From an uncultured Clostridiaceae bacterium (lineage in GTDB: Bacteria > Bacillota > Clostridia > Oscillospirales > Ruminococcaceae), in assembly GCA_946411985.1 (NCBI GenBank), contig CAMKFY010000004.1, positions 1 to 28,649 of the forward strand: a stretch of 28,649 nt of DNA, in the 5' to 3' direction. Each line of letters begins with the position of its first letter. Within the stretch, counting starts at the first letter, position 1. A model generated the notes under the pieces. The model saw nothing but the letters and a program-made list of their open reading frames with translations, searched no databases and was not told the origin of the DNA. Both the position numbers and the translations under genes were made by a program. Positions 1 to 8,538 of the stretch are shown in pieces.

Positions 1-2
1 TC

Positions 3-845
3 AATGTTCTAAATAAAATAACATTTAAAAACGTTCAAAATGAATATTACCTAACAGATGCCATACAGTTGTTATTACAAGAAGATAAAATGGTGTCTGG
101 TTTTTTATCTTTAAATGAAAACTTAGTGTTTGGCGTTAATTCTAAATTAGAGCTTTTAAAGGTGAACGAAATAGCTAGAATTAATATAATAAAAGAATTT
201 ATAAAAAAAGGCGTAGAATTTATAAATATAGATGGCATTTTAATATACCCCAACGTAAAAATAGGAGCAAACACATTAATATTACCTGGCACAATAATAA
301 ATGAATCTTATATTGGAGAAGGTTGCAAAATAGGGCCAAATTCCCTAATTGAAGCTAGCAAAATAGGCAATTTTTGCAAAATAAATTCTAGCCAGGTATA
401 TAGCAGCAATGTTGAAGATTATACAACAATAGGCCCATTTTGCCATATACGCCCAAATAGTAATATATCACATAACGTTAAAATAGGTGACTTTGTGGAG
501 GTTAAAAATTCAAATATAGGGGCAGGCACATCTATATCACATCTTACATATGTTGGAGATAGTGACGTTGGCAAAAATGTAAATTTTGGTTGTGGCGTAG
601 TCACAATTAACTACGACGGAGTGAATAAACACAGATGTTTAATTGAAGATGGAGCTTTTATTGGGTGCAACACAAATTTAGTGGCTCCTGTGAAACTAGG
701 AAAAAATGCCTACACAGGAGCCGGCTCCACAATATCAAAAGATGTTGAAGATAATGCATTAGCAATAGAACGAGCAAAACAGGTTAATGTTAAAAATTTT
801 TCAAAAAAGAAGCTAGCTGGCAGAAAATTAAAGGTTAAAGAGTAG
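3..845 (+). CDS. glmU: Bifunctional UDP-GlcNAc pyrophosphorylase / GlcN-1-P acetyltransferase, 3' part (5' end outside window)
   Basis: The reading frame is open from base 3, so the start lies upstream of the window; 280 C-terminal residues are present. GlmU makes UDP-N-acetylglucosamine for peptidoglycan in the cytoplasm. The first ~60 residues (VQNEYYLTDAIQ, then VFGVNSK) are the end of the uridyltransferase domain. The rest is the left-handed beta-helix acetyltransferase domain, seen as hexapeptide repeats (IGEGCK, IGPNSL, IGNFCK). Conserved acetyltransferase signatures are present: HIRPN, VEVKNS, HLTYVGD with the catalytic-type His, NYDG, and ALAIERAKQ near the C-terminus. A cysteine replaces the usual alanine in the FGAGTIT-like segment (FGCGVVT). 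The internal TTG at 69 is not a start, because the homologous sequence continues upstream. The last 11 nt overlap the convergent permease gene. Confidence 0.97.
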   Translation, partial: NVLNKITFKNVQNEYYLTDAIQLLLQEDKMVSGFLSLNENLVFGVNSKLELLKVNEIARINIIKEFIKKGVEFINIDGILIYPNVKIGANTLILPGTIINESYIGEGCKIGPNSLIEASKIGNFCKINSSQVYSSNVEDYTTIGPFCHIRPNSNISHNVKIGDFVEVKNSNIGAGTSISHLTYVGDSDVGKNVNFGCGVVTINYDGVNKHRCLIEDGAFIGCNTNLVAPVKLGKNAYTGAGSTISKDVEDNALAIERAKQVNVKNFSKKKLAGRKLKVKE

Positions 846-869
846 ACGATTTGGCTTTCACCTTTTTTT
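830..869. terminator. Possible bidirectional terminator in the glmU/permease overlap
   Basis: AAAGGT (830-835) pairs with ACCTTT (860-865), and an inner AAAG (837-840) pairs with CTTT (855-858), around a 14-nt loop. Seven T residues (863-869) follow on the plus strand. On the minus strand the same stem is followed by TTTAATTTT, so it could terminate both convergent genes. It lies inside coding sequence. The call rests on base pairing and the T-tract only. Confidence 0.45.
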
Positions 870-2208
870 GAATATAATAACTAATTGCCAATGTAAAAAT
901 CCACAGCGGCACAATTAAAACGGCCACTCTATAATCTGGGTTTAGCGCGCATATAACAACTATAGCTGCCAAAAAAAACAAACATACATAGTTGGCATAT
1001 GGAAATAACACAGACTTATACTTTAAACTTTTAACCTCATCTGAATTTAATTTTTTTCTAAAACTAATCTGCGTAACCAATATAACCCCCCATATAAAAA
1101 GCCCTGTTATGCAACATATATGACACAAAATTGAAAATGCTGAATCTGGAGCTGCTTTAAAAAGAGCCACGCCAAAAAGCATGAAAAACGTAGAGAACAA
1201 AACTGCAAATATAGGTATATTCTTCTGGTTTAACCTGCCCATAATTTTTGGAGCAAAACCATGAAGTTGGAGGTTTAAAGCCATTCTGCTAGAACTAAAT
1301 ATCCCACTATTACAAGCAGAAACAGAAGCAGTTAGAACAACAAAATTTATTATCCCCGCGGCAGATTTCAACCCTATCTTATCAAAAGCCATAACAAAAG
1401 GGCTGCTTTTTGGGTCTACACTGTTCCACGGAAAAAGCGTCATCACCACCAAAAGAGAACCTATGTAAAAAATACAAACCCTTAATATAACCTTATTTAT
1501 TGCGTTTGGCATAGTCTTCTCTGGGTCTTTAGCTTCACCAGCAGTTAGCCCTATAGATTCTACGCCTATGAAAGATACGGTAACTGGCCCTAACACCATA
1601 ATAAAAGGCCACACACCCTTTGGAAAAAATCCACCAAACTTCCATAAATTTGAAATTCCAATTGAGCTATCACTATTAATAAGCGCCACAATTGTTAATA
1701 TAAAGCCTGCGCCTATTAAAACTAAAATGGTTACCACCTTAACAAGAGCAAACCAAAACTCAAGCTCGCCAAAAAGCTTAACATTTGTTAAATTTATAAC
1801 TGTAATTATTATTAGCGAAACAAGCGCCCACACCCAGCCGGGCACAACACTACTCGGTATCCAATATTTCATATAGTTACCAATAGCTGTTATTTCTGTC
1901 ATTACAGCAAACACCCATAAAAACCAGTAACTCCAGCCTGTTATATAACCAAAACACGGGCTTAAATATTTAGTGGCATACGCGCTAAAAGAGCCAGCCA
2001 CAGGGTAATGCACAGCCATTTCGCCTAAAGACCTTAAAATTACATACACCAAAAGCCCTATTATACCATAGCTAATAAGCACGCACGGGCCAGCTGTGTG
2101 TATTGTTTTAGAAGAATATAAGAATAAACCTACCCCTACAGACCCTCCAATAGCTATCATTTGGATATGCCGAGACTTTAGATTTCTGCTTAACTTATCG
2201 TCTTCCAT
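835..2208 (-). CDS. APC-superfamily amino-acid permease (AAT family)
   Basis: 457-residue integral membrane transporter with about 12 hydrophobic segments. The N-terminus (LKSRHIQMIAIGGSVGVGLF) is the typical opening of the AAT group (AroP, ProY, LysP, CycA and relatives), with the unwound TM1 Gly motif GGSVGVGLF. SYGIIGLLVYVILRSLGEMA and a cytoplasmic GEAKDPEKTMPNAI loop are also family hallmarks. It probably imports an amino acid by proton symport; the substrate cannot be read from the sequence. The ATG is preceded by AAAGGGGG on the minus strand. It is transcribed divergently from tyrS, converges with glmU and overlaps the glmU 3' end by 11 nt, so it looks like a single-gene unit with no regulator beside it. 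Confidence 0.93.
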   Translation of the reverse strand: MEDDKLSRNLKSRHIQMIAIGGSVGVGLFLYSSKTIHTAGPCVLISYGIIGLLVYVILRSLGEMAVHYPVAGSFSAYATKYLSPCFGYITGWSYWFLWVFAVMTEITAIGNYMKYWIPSSVVPGWVWALVSLIIITVINLTNVKLFGELEFWFALVKVVTILVLIGAGFILTIVALINSDSSIGISNLWKFGGFFPKGVWPFIMVLGPVTVSFIGVESIGLTAGEAKDPEKTMPNAINKVILRVCIFYIGSLLVVMTLFPWNSVDPKSSPFVMAFDKIGLKSAAGIINFVVLTASVSACNSGIFSSSRMALNLQLHGFAPKIMGRLNQKNIPIFAVLFSTFFMLFGVALFKAAPDSAFSILCHICCITGLFIWGVILVTQISFRKKLNSDEVKSLKYKSVLFPYANYVCLFFLAAIVVICALNPDYRVAVLIVPLWIFTLAISYYIQKKVKAKSSTL

Positions 2209-2245
2209 TAAGTTTTCCCCCTTTTAATTTTAAAGTATGCATCTA

Positions 2246-2254
2246 ATTATATCA
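2246..2254 (-). promoter_or_regulatory. Candidate extended -10 promoter of the permease gene
   Basis: On the minus strand the sequence reads TGATATAAT, a perfect -10 hexamer with a TGn extension, about 40 nt upstream of the permease ATG. No good -35 sits at 17 nt; a TTGACA nearby is only 7 nt away, too close to pair with it. Confidence 0.4.
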
Positions 2255-2357
2255 TAAATGTCAATAAAATAACACAAATTGATAGATGTAAAAAGTTAGA
2301 AATTAAATATTTGTTAATTTTAAAATAAAAATAGCTATTTAATATTTTAAAAAAATA

Positions 2358-2366
2358 TGCTATAAT
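2358..2366 (+). promoter_or_regulatory. Candidate extended -10 promoter of tyrS
   Basis: TGCTATAAT (2358-2366) is an extended -10 element. The hexamer 17 nt upstream is TTTAAT, a weak -35. The predicted leader of about 130 nt contains no T-box specifier or AGGGTGGNACCGCG-like antiterminator, so tRNA-sensing control is not supported. The rest of 2209-2500 is AT-rich with no recognisable gene. Confidence 0.5.
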
Positions 2367-2500
2367 ACCAAACTAATAAAGTTAACTTGCAAACATTGCA
2401 AATTATACTAAAAAAAATTATACTTAACCTACCCCACACTAAAATTTAATTTTAATTAAATTTTATTAGCAAGATTTATAAATTTAGGAGGACGTTTCTC

Positions 2501-3730
2501 ATGAAAATGGAAATTTTTGAAGAATTAAAAGAGCGAGGCTTTATAGCTCAAACCACAAATGAAGAAGAGATAAGAGATATTTTAAATAATAAAAAATGCA
2601 AATTTTATATAGGGTTTGATGCCACAGCAGATAGCCTACATGTTGGGCACCTGCTCCAATTAATAGCAATGAAACATCTGCAAGAAGCTGGCAATACGCC
2701 AATTGCACTATTAGGAACAGGCACAACAATGGTGGGCGACCCAACAGGCAGAACAGATATGCGCCAAATGCTAAGCCCAGAAGATATAAATGAAAACGCA
2801 GCTAAGTTTAAAACTCAAATGGAAAGGTTTATAAACTTTTCCAATAATAATGCTATAATAGTTAAAAATGGAGATTGGCTTTTAAATTTAAACTATATAA
2901 CATTTCTGCGTGAAGTGGGCAGATATTTTTCGGTTAATAGAATGTTAACTGCAGAATGCATAAAATCTCGTTTGGAAAATGGGCTTTCCTTCTTAGAATT
3001 TAACTATATGCTAATGCAAAGCTACGACTTTTTAAAGCTATATGAAAGTTATAACTGCGTATTGCAACTAGGAGGAGATGACCAATGGAGCAATATTTTA
3101 GGAGGTATAGATTTAATACACAGAGTGAAACAAAAACAAGCATATGGTATGACATTTACTCTATTAACAACAAAAGAAGGCAAGAAAATGGGGAAAACGC
3201 AAAAAGGTGCACTATGGCTAGATGCAAACAAGTGTAGCGTATTTGATTTTTTCCAATATTGGAGAAATGTTGACGACGAAGACACAATAAAATGCCTAAA
3301 ACTTTTAACTTTCCTACCGTTAGAAGAAATAAAAAAATTGAGCCAATTAAAAGGAGAAGAAATAAACGCTGCTAAAGAAATTTTAGCTTTTGAAGTTACA
3401 AAAATAGTGCACGGCGAAGAAAAAGCAAAAGAAGCTTTAAACACAGCAAAGAGTTTGTTTTCTAAAAATACAACCGAAGAAAATATGCCGAAAACTCTGC
3501 TCACAAACGAAAACTTTAAAGAAGGCAAAATAGGTGTATTAAACCTTTTAGTTTTGTGCGGCTTATGTGAATCTAATTCGCAAGCAAGAACACTTATAAC
3601 CCAAGGAGGAATAAGCATAAACGGCATAAAAATAAGCTCCACAACCGAATTAGTAGAAAAGGAAAAATTTGAAAAAGGAATAGTAATAAAAAAAGGAAAA
3701 AAGGTATTTCATCTAGCAAAATTAAAATAA
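2501..3730 (+). CDS. tyrS: Tyrosyl-tRNA synthetase
   Basis: 409 residues, full length for bacterial TyrS. It charges tRNA-Tyr with tyrosine using ATP. The class I signature is in FDATADSLHVGHL (HVGH at 47-50), and the KMSKS-type loop reads KKMGKT near residue 230. The tyrosine-binding region GDDQWSNILGGIDL is present. A C-terminal S4-type RNA-binding domain covers about the last 65 residues (SNSQARTLITQGGISING). The start ATG follows AGGAGG (2486-2491) by 9 nt. The gene is followed after 4 nt by nth, so the two are probably one transcript. Confidence 0.98.
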   Translation: MKMEIFEELKERGFIAQTTNEEEIRDILNNKKCKFYIGFDATADSLHVGHLLQLIAMKHLQEAGNTPIALLGTGTTMVGDPTGRTDMRQMLSPEDINENAAKFKTQMERFINFSNNNAIIVKNGDWLLNLNYITFLREVGRYFSVNRMLTAECIKSRLENGLSFLEFNYMLMQSYDFLKLYESYNCVLQLGGDDQWSNILGGIDLIHRVKQKQAYGMTFTLLTTKEGKKMGKTQKGALWLDANKCSVFDFFQYWRNVDDEDTIKCLKLLTFLPLEEIKKLSQLKGEEINAAKEILAFEVTKIVHGEEKAKEALNTAKSLFSKNTTEENMPKTLLTNENFKEGKIGVLNLLVLCGLCESNSQARTLITQGGISINGIKISSTTELVEKEKFEKGIVIKKGKKVFHLAKLK

Positions 3731-3734
3731 AATA

Positions 3735-4376
3735 ATGACTAAAAATGAAAAGGTTAATATAATATTAAAATATTTAAAAGAAAAATATGAAAATGCTAAA
3801 TGTTCGTTAGAATATAAAAAACCACACGAACTTCTAATAGCAGCAAGGCTTTCAGCGCAATGCACCGATAAACGAGTGAACATTGTAACAAAAACACTTT
3901 TTAAAATATACCCAACAATATATTCTTTTGCAAAAGCCAATGTAAGTGATATAAAAAAAATAATAACACCATGCGGCCTTTCAAACAAAAAAGCAGCCGA
4001 CATAGTAGGAATTTGTGTAAAACTAGTAGAAAGTTTTAACTGCAAAATACCAGATAACATTAAAAATCTTCTAACCCTGCCTGGAGTGGGAAGAAAAACT
4101 GCAAACCTAATGTTAGGCGAACTTTTTAAAAAGCCCGCAATAGTTGTAGACACACATTTCAGTAGAATTGTGAACAGACTAGGCCTAACATTTAAAACCA
4201 ATCCACAAAAAATAGAAGAAGAATTAAGAAAATTAATCCCAGAAGAAAAATCTACAAAATTTTGCCATAGAATGGTATATTTTGGAAGAGATATATGCAA
4301 AGCAAAAAAACCTTCATGCGAAATATGCGGCATTTCAAATGTATGTTATTTTAAGCAAGAAAATAAAAATTGTTGA
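3735..4376 (+). CDS. nth: Endonuclease III (DNA glycosylase/AP lyase)
   Basis: 213-residue base-excision repair enzyme that removes oxidised pyrimidines and cleaves the abasic site. The helix-hairpin-helix LPGVGRKTAN carries the catalytic Lys121, and VVDTHFSR supplies Asp139. The C-terminal iron-sulfur ligands have the exact family spacing C-x6-C-x2-C-x5-C (Cys188, 195, 198, 204). It starts 4 nt after the tyrS stop and has no clear Shine-Dalgarno, so translational coupling to tyrS is likely. Its stop codon lies inside the -35 element of the next promoter. Confidence 0.98.
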   Translation: MTKNEKVNIILKYLKEKYENAKCSLEYKKPHELLIAARLSAQCTDKRVNIVTKTLFKIYPTIYSFAKANVSDIKKIITPCGLSNKKAADIVGICVKLVESFNCKIPDNIKNLLTLPGVGRKTANLMLGELFKKPAIVVDTHFSRIVNRLGLTFKTNPQKIEEELRKLIPEEKSTKFCHRMVYFGRDICKAKKPSCEICGISNVCYFKQENKNC

Positions 4377-4401
4377 CACTTTGTTAAAAAAAATATATAA
4401 T
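4373..4401 (+). promoter_or_regulatory. Perfect-consensus housekeeping promoter
   Basis: TTGACA (4373-4378), a 17-nt spacer and TATAAT (4396-4401) match the sigma-A/sigma-70 consensus exactly. The -35 overlaps the nth stop codon. Transcription would start near 4408, giving a leader of about 57 nt before the ATG at 4465. Confidence 0.88.
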
Positions 4402-4464
4402 AATTGTACGCACAGTTTTAGTGTATAGCAAACAGATATAATTACATGGTAAGGAGGAGTTTAA

Positions 4465-5058
4465 ATGGAAGTTAGAAAAGAAAGGTATTTTACAAGCAAA
4501 AACATAATAATCGATAGTGCAATAAAATTTTTTGTAGCAATAGTTATAGCATTTTTTTCGGCTGCTACTTTTAATACGTATGCATATGCAAAATTGGATA
4601 AAGTTTCTGAGCAGGTTAAAGTAATCCCAAAAGATAATAGCAAGTTTGGCTTAACAGATGCTACTATAAATGGTTATTTTTTATTTAATCATCACGTTAT
4701 TATAGCAATAAAATCTACATATAAAAATGAAGAAGAAATGAACAAAGACAAAGATTTTGCAAAACTCGACGCTATGTGCTGTACTTTGCTTGGTTTTAAA
4801 GACATATTATTAAACGAGCTAAAAATTCTTGAAAGCAGTTCAAATGAAGATATAATTGGAGCTGCACGTAGGTTTTACAGGATAGTTCAGAAATTTGAAA
4901 ATATGAAAAAAGTTTTTGACACATCACTAAAAGATTTTGCATACAGAAAATTGAAAGGTTCTCTTAAAACTTTCATAAAAGATGCTTATTCGCTCTATGA
5001 CGAATGTTTTTCAGATTTTGTTGAAACGTTTAAAACAGATTTACGAAATAACAGATAG
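4465..5058 (+). CDS. Unrecognised membrane-anchored protein
   Basis: 197 residues; I do not recognise the family. A basic N-terminus (MEVRKERYFTSK) is followed by one hydrophobic segment (about residues 17-37, FFVAIVIAFFSAATF), then a mostly helical, charged domain of about 150 residues. This fits a single-pass protein with its bulk outside the membrane, or a protein with an uncleaved signal. It has paired cysteines (DAMCCTLLG) and no catalytic motif that I can see. The start is secure: AAGGAGG (4451-4457) lies 7 nt before the ATG, and a perfect-consensus promoter lies upstream. A hairpin terminator follows at 5237, so it is a single-gene unit that is probably strongly expressed. Confidence 0.8.
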   Translation: MEVRKERYFTSKNIIIDSAIKFFVAIVIAFFSAATFNTYAYAKLDKVSEQVKVIPKDNSKFGLTDATINGYFLFNHHVIIAIKSTYKNEEEMNKDKDFAKLDAMCCTLLGFKDILLNELKILESSSNEDIIGAARRFYRIVQKFENMKKVFDTSLKDFAYRKLKGSLKTFIKDAYSLYDECFSDFVETFKTDLRNNR

Positions 5059-5236
5059 TGAGTTTGATTTGTTTTAAGTTATAGTTTAGTATATACCGAT
5101 ATTTATATATTATTTATAAAACCTATGTTGATTGAGGGTATTATTTTTAAAAATGTCGCGAGATGTTCAAATTTTTTTAAAATAGTGCGTTGATTAAGTT
5201 TTTGTATATATTTTTTTTATATATAAAATATAAGTG

Positions 5237-5278
5237 AAAGTCTACAGCTAAATTTCGGGCTGTAGACTTTTCTATTTT
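5237..5278 (+). terminator. Rho-independent terminator
   Basis: A perfect 12-bp stem, AAAGTCTACAGC (5237-5248) with GCTGTAGACTTT (5259-5270), encloses a 10-nt loop and is followed by TCTATTTT. It ends the transcript of the 4465-5058 gene. I see no gene in the AT-rich 5059-5236 stretch before it. Confidence 0.85.
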
Positions 5279-5326
5279 GTTGAATAGCTGCATAATATAT
5301 TACTAATTGATAATGAGGTGGTTTTT

Positions 5327-6001
5327 TTGAGAAGAAGTAAAAAAAATAAAAAAAAGCTAACCTTCAAATCAATTTTATTTTTATTAATATTTATATATTT
5401 TATAATATTCATAAATATAAAATTAAAACCTAGCATATACAAAAAATGTGAACTTGAAATTCAAAAATTCGCGTCCGAACAAATAAGCAACGCAATAACT
5501 CAAACTATAGAAGAATATGGCTATAACTACGACGACTATGTAAAAATACAAACAGCAAGCGACGGCAATATTATTGCCATATTCACAAACGCACGGCAAA
5601 TAACTATTATACACAACGCAATAATTAACAAGGTAAACGACGCATTAGAAAAATTCAATTCACAATATGTATATATATCTTCTGGCTCGCTTAGTGGCAT
5701 AGTTTGGCTTTCTTCTAGAGGCCCAAATATACCAATAAAAATATCATCTAAAGGGCACGCTAGCTCCGAAATTGTTAGCAGCTTGCAAGAAGCAGGCATA
5801 AACCAAACATTACATAAAATACATATAAACGTTGAAGCTACAGTTGTGGGCTTTTTACCATTTCATTCCACAGAAGTGAAAGCAAATTCTAGCTGCATGC
5901 TATCTGAATCGCTAATTGTTGGCAAAGTGCCACATCACTATGCAAAAATGATATCTAAAGATAATGGCAACTATCCAAACTCTTATAATTATTGCAACTA
6001 A
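5327..6001 (+). CDS. yunB: Sporulation protein YunB
   Basis: About 224 residues. YunB proteins are conserved in endospore formers and, in Bacillus, belong to the mother-cell sigma-E regulon; their biochemical role is not known. Seen here: a Lys/Arg-rich start, one transmembrane segment (SILFLLIFIYFIIFINIKL), then the YunB signatures SGSLSGIVWLSSRGPNIPIKI, EAGINQTLHKIHINVEATVVGF, and a C-terminal SLIVGKVPHHY. The TTG at 5327 is preferred because AGGTGG (5316-5321) lies 5 nt before it; the in-frame GTG at 5318 overlaps that ribosome binding site. The stop codon directly abuts the stop of the convergent mutS2, with no intergenic base. Confidence 0.93.
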   Translation: MRRSKKNKKKLTFKSILFLLIFIYFIIFINIKLKPSIYKKCELEIQKFASEQISNAITQTIEEYGYNYDDYVKIQTASDGNIIAIFTNARQITIIHNAIINKVNDALEKFNSQYVYISSGSLSGIVWLSSRGPNIPIKISSKGHASSEIVSSLQEAGINQTLHKIHINVEATVVGFLPFHSTEVKANSSCMLSESLIVGKVPHHYAKMISKDNGNYPNSYNYCN

Positions 6002-8389
6002 TCACTTTAGTTCTACTATTGTAACGCCATCTTCCCCTTCACCATAAACTCCAAGCCTGCTAGATAATATGTTAGGGTGCAGCTTAACATGCTCTAAAAC
6101 AGCTCTTTTTAATGTGCCTGTGCCTTTACCGTGAATTATTGTAACAATACCAATATTATTTAATACACAACCGTCTATAAACCTATCTAGCTCCAACAAA
6201 GCTTCTTGAACATTATAGCCTCTTAAATCTATTTCGGTTTTTATATTTCTTTTTTGTTTGCCAAGCAAAACCTTATTAATGTTAACATTAGTTTTTTTAA
6301 CACTCGTTTTTTCTATTAACTGCAAACCCAATTCACTCACCCGAGTTTTTATATTGCCAATTTCCACTAAAACTTTGCCGTTAACATCCGCTTTTTTTAA
6401 CACCCTTCCCTTTTGCTCCAAATCTGTTATTAACACCCTATCTCCAACCTCAAAACTTAAATTTTTAGGATGATGTTCACCCTTGCCATCAACACCACCA
6501 TTTAAGCTGTCTACGTTGTCATAAAGGCCATAAATAGATTTTTTAACTATAGATTTTGTAGCCCCAATTAAACTAGAAACATCCTTCTTATTTATGTTAT
6601 TTTTTATATCTTTTAGTTCGTTTAAAATAAAGTTTGCTTGAGAACGCACATTATCTATAACATATGTGGCCTCTTTTTTAGCTTTATCTATTGCGTTTTT
6701 AACATTAAAACTTAAATTTTCTTTTTCTTTTTCTAGCTCAGCTTTGGCTTTTTTAAATTCTAAATTTTTTTTGTTCAGTAATGCAAACTTTCTTTCATAA
6801 TCTTTTCTAAATTTTTCGAGCTTTGCTAACATATCATTAAAATATATACTCTTTTTAGACATAAACTGCTTTGCTCTATCTATTAAACTTACACTAATGC
6901 CAAGCTTTTTAGATATTAAAAAAGCGTAAGACCCACCAGCAGTGCCAATTAACAGCTTATATGTGGGCTCTAAATTAGATATATTAAATTCGAAACTAGC
7001 GTTTTTAACCAAATCATTTTTAAACGCAAAAGTTTTTAATTCGCTATAATGCGTAGTTGCCGCTAAAGTGGCATTTTTTTTGCATATCTCCTCCACTACA
7101 GCCACAGCAAGCGCCGCTCCTTGCTCTGGGTCTGTGCCTGAAGCTAGCTCATCTATTAAAACTAAAGATTTTGAGTTAACCACCTTTAATATGAAAACTA
7201 TATTTTTCATATGCGCAGAAAAGGTAGAAAGCGAATTCTCTATGCTTTGTTCGTCCCCTATGGCCACTAAAATATCTTTAAAAACAGAAACGGTGCTGCC
7301 TTGCGCAGCCGGTATTAAAAAGCCACACATTGCCATTAACACAGAAAGCCCAACCGTTTTCAAAGCCACAGTTTTGCCACCGGTGTTTGGCCCTGTAATT
7401 ATTAAATTTTTATATTTTCCGCCCAATTGAATATCTATAGGAACCACAACATTGCTATCTATTAACGGATGACACGCCTTTTTTAAACAAATTTCTCCGC
7501 TATCCACCAAATTAGGCTTTATGCCATTAATGCTAATACCAAACTTAGATTTTGCAAATATTAAGTCTAATTTTAAAATATTGCTATAACTTTTATTTAT
7601 ATATTCTGTAAACTCTAAGCAACTATCTGTTAAATTTTTTAATATTCTAACAATTTCATTCTGCTCTTTTGTTTTAAGCACGCTAAGCTCATTATCTATA
7701 GCCACCACAAAAGATGGCTCTATAAACACAGTAGCGCCACTAGAAGATACGTCATGCACTATGCCAGGCACTTCTTTAACAAATTCAGACTTTACAGCCA
7801 CCACATGCCTTCCCTGACGCATTGTTATTATGCTATCTTGTAAATATTTTTTTTTATTGCTCTTAACAAAATCTTCTAATATATTTTTAATTTTTATATG
7901 CTGCTTTTTTATACCGCTACGTATTGCCTTTAACTCATCACTCGCATCATCTGAAACTTCATTTTCAGAAATTATACTTTTAAATATTAACTTCTCAACC
8001 TCTAAATTTATATACAAACCCTCAAAATATTTTTCTAAATAGTTAATATTTTCATCATAATTCTTATAAAAATTTTTTAAATACCTAGCCTGCTTTAAAA
8101 CAACGCCTACATTCAATATATCTCCACAATTCATATAAATGCCACGAACAGCTCTTTTATAAGCCGCACTCACATTCTTTATATTAAAAAAAACAGGACT
8201 ATTGAAACGTTTACAAATAACAAAAGCTTCATCTGTTTCACTACACATATTATTCACTACATTAACATCTGTGGAAAAATATATATTATTAACTAAATCT
8301 TTAGTATCTTCACAGCATATAAATTTCTTGAGCATACCTAAAATTTTACTAAATTCTAATATTTCAGCTGCTTTTTTAAACCGCCCCAT
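6002..8389 (-). CDS. mutS2: Endonuclease MutS2
   Basis: 795 residues, full length. MutS2 proteins suppress recombination and, in Bacillus, also act on collided ribosomes. Domains: N-terminal core/clamp region; MutS-type ATPase with Walker A GPNTGGKT (331-338) and Walker B LVLIDELASGTDPEQG; a charged coiled coil (about 510-600, rich in Lys/Glu); a KOW-like segment; and a C-terminal Smr nuclease domain with IDLRG and HGKGTGTLKRAV. Start: ATG at 8389 with GAGAGG about 10 nt upstream. It is the last gene of the phoH-ybeY-dgkA-recO run. A degraded second copy of its own first ~80 codons lies immediately upstream. Confidence 0.97.
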   Translation of the reverse strand: MGRFKKAAEILEFSKILGMLKKFICCEDTKDLVNNIYFSTDVNVVNNMCSETDEAFVICKRFNSPVFFNIKNVSAAYKRAVRGIYMNCGDILNVGVVLKQARYLKNFYKNYDENINYLEKYFEGLYINLEVEKLIFKSIISENEVSDDASDELKAIRSGIKKQHIKIKNILEDFVKSNKKKYLQDSIITMRQGRHVVAVKSEFVKEVPGIVHDVSSSGATVFIEPSFVVAIDNELSVLKTKEQNEIVRILKNLTDSCLEFTEYINKSYSNILKLDLIFAKSKFGISINGIKPNLVDSGEICLKKACHPLIDSNVVVPIDIQLGGKYKNLIITGPNTGGKTVALKTVGLSVLMAMCGFLIPAAQGSTVSVFKDILVAIGDEQSIENSLSTFSAHMKNIVFILKVVNSKSLVLIDELASGTDPEQGAALAVAVVEEICKKNATLAATTHYSELKTFAFKNDLVKNASFEFNISNLEPTYKLLIGTAGGSYAFLISKKLGISVSLIDRAKQFMSKKSIYFNDMLAKLEKFRKDYERKFALLNKKNLEFKKAKAELEKEKENLSFNVKNAIDKAKKEATYVIDNVRSQANFILNELKDIKNNINKKDVSSLIGATKSIVKKSIYGLYDNVDSLNGGVDGKGEHHPKNLSFEVGDRVLITDLEQKGRVLKKADVNGKVLVEIGNIKTRVSELGLQLIEKTSVKKTNVNINKVLLGKQKRNIKTEIDLRGYNVQEALLELDRFIDGCVLNNIGIVTIIHGKGTGTLKRAVLEHVKLHPNILSSRLGVYGEGEDGVTIVELK

Positions 8390-8538
8390 AAAACTTTTAA
8401 ACCTCTCACATACCCATATATATTTTCAAAATTGTAAATAACAAAAGCTTCGCATATTTCAATACACATATTATTCACTAACATCTTCGCAACATATAAA
8501 TTTCTTGAGCATATCTAAAATGCTAAATATACTTTCTT
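8390..8538 (-). pseudogene. Decayed duplicate of the mutS2 5' end
   Basis: Read on the minus strand, this recO-mutS2 gap repeats the start of mutS2 in order. The segment ATGCTCAAGAAATTTATATG is shared, then follows a ~46-50 nt deletion, then sequence encoding NMC..E..EAFVI that matches mutS2 residues 47-58. Weaker similarity continues to the intact ATG. In-frame stops and a frameshift prevent translation. It is therefore a remnant of a tandem duplication covering roughly mutS2 codons 4-82. An AAGGAG sequence in the recO stop region would have served as ribosome binding site for the lost copy. Confidence 0.8.

Noticed and set aside
69..71. TTG as the start of a short acetyltransferase
   Set aside because: The upstream frame is open and encodes conserved GlmU residues (VQNEYYLTDAIQ), so the gene is cut by the window edge rather than short.
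2209..2500. Possible T-box leader upstream of tyrS
   Set aside because: No specifier-loop structure and no AGGGTGGNACCGCG-like antiterminator sequence; the region is plain AT-rich DNA with promoter-like elements only.
5150..5236. AT-rich palindromic stretch as a possible small RNA or origin
   Set aside because: The symmetry comes from simple TATATA runs; no DnaA boxes or stable stem other than the terminator at 5237.
7068..7430. 120-codon open frame opposite mutS2
   Set aside because: It is a shadow of the conserved MutS2 ATPase coding strand, with no ribosome binding site and no recognisable protein.
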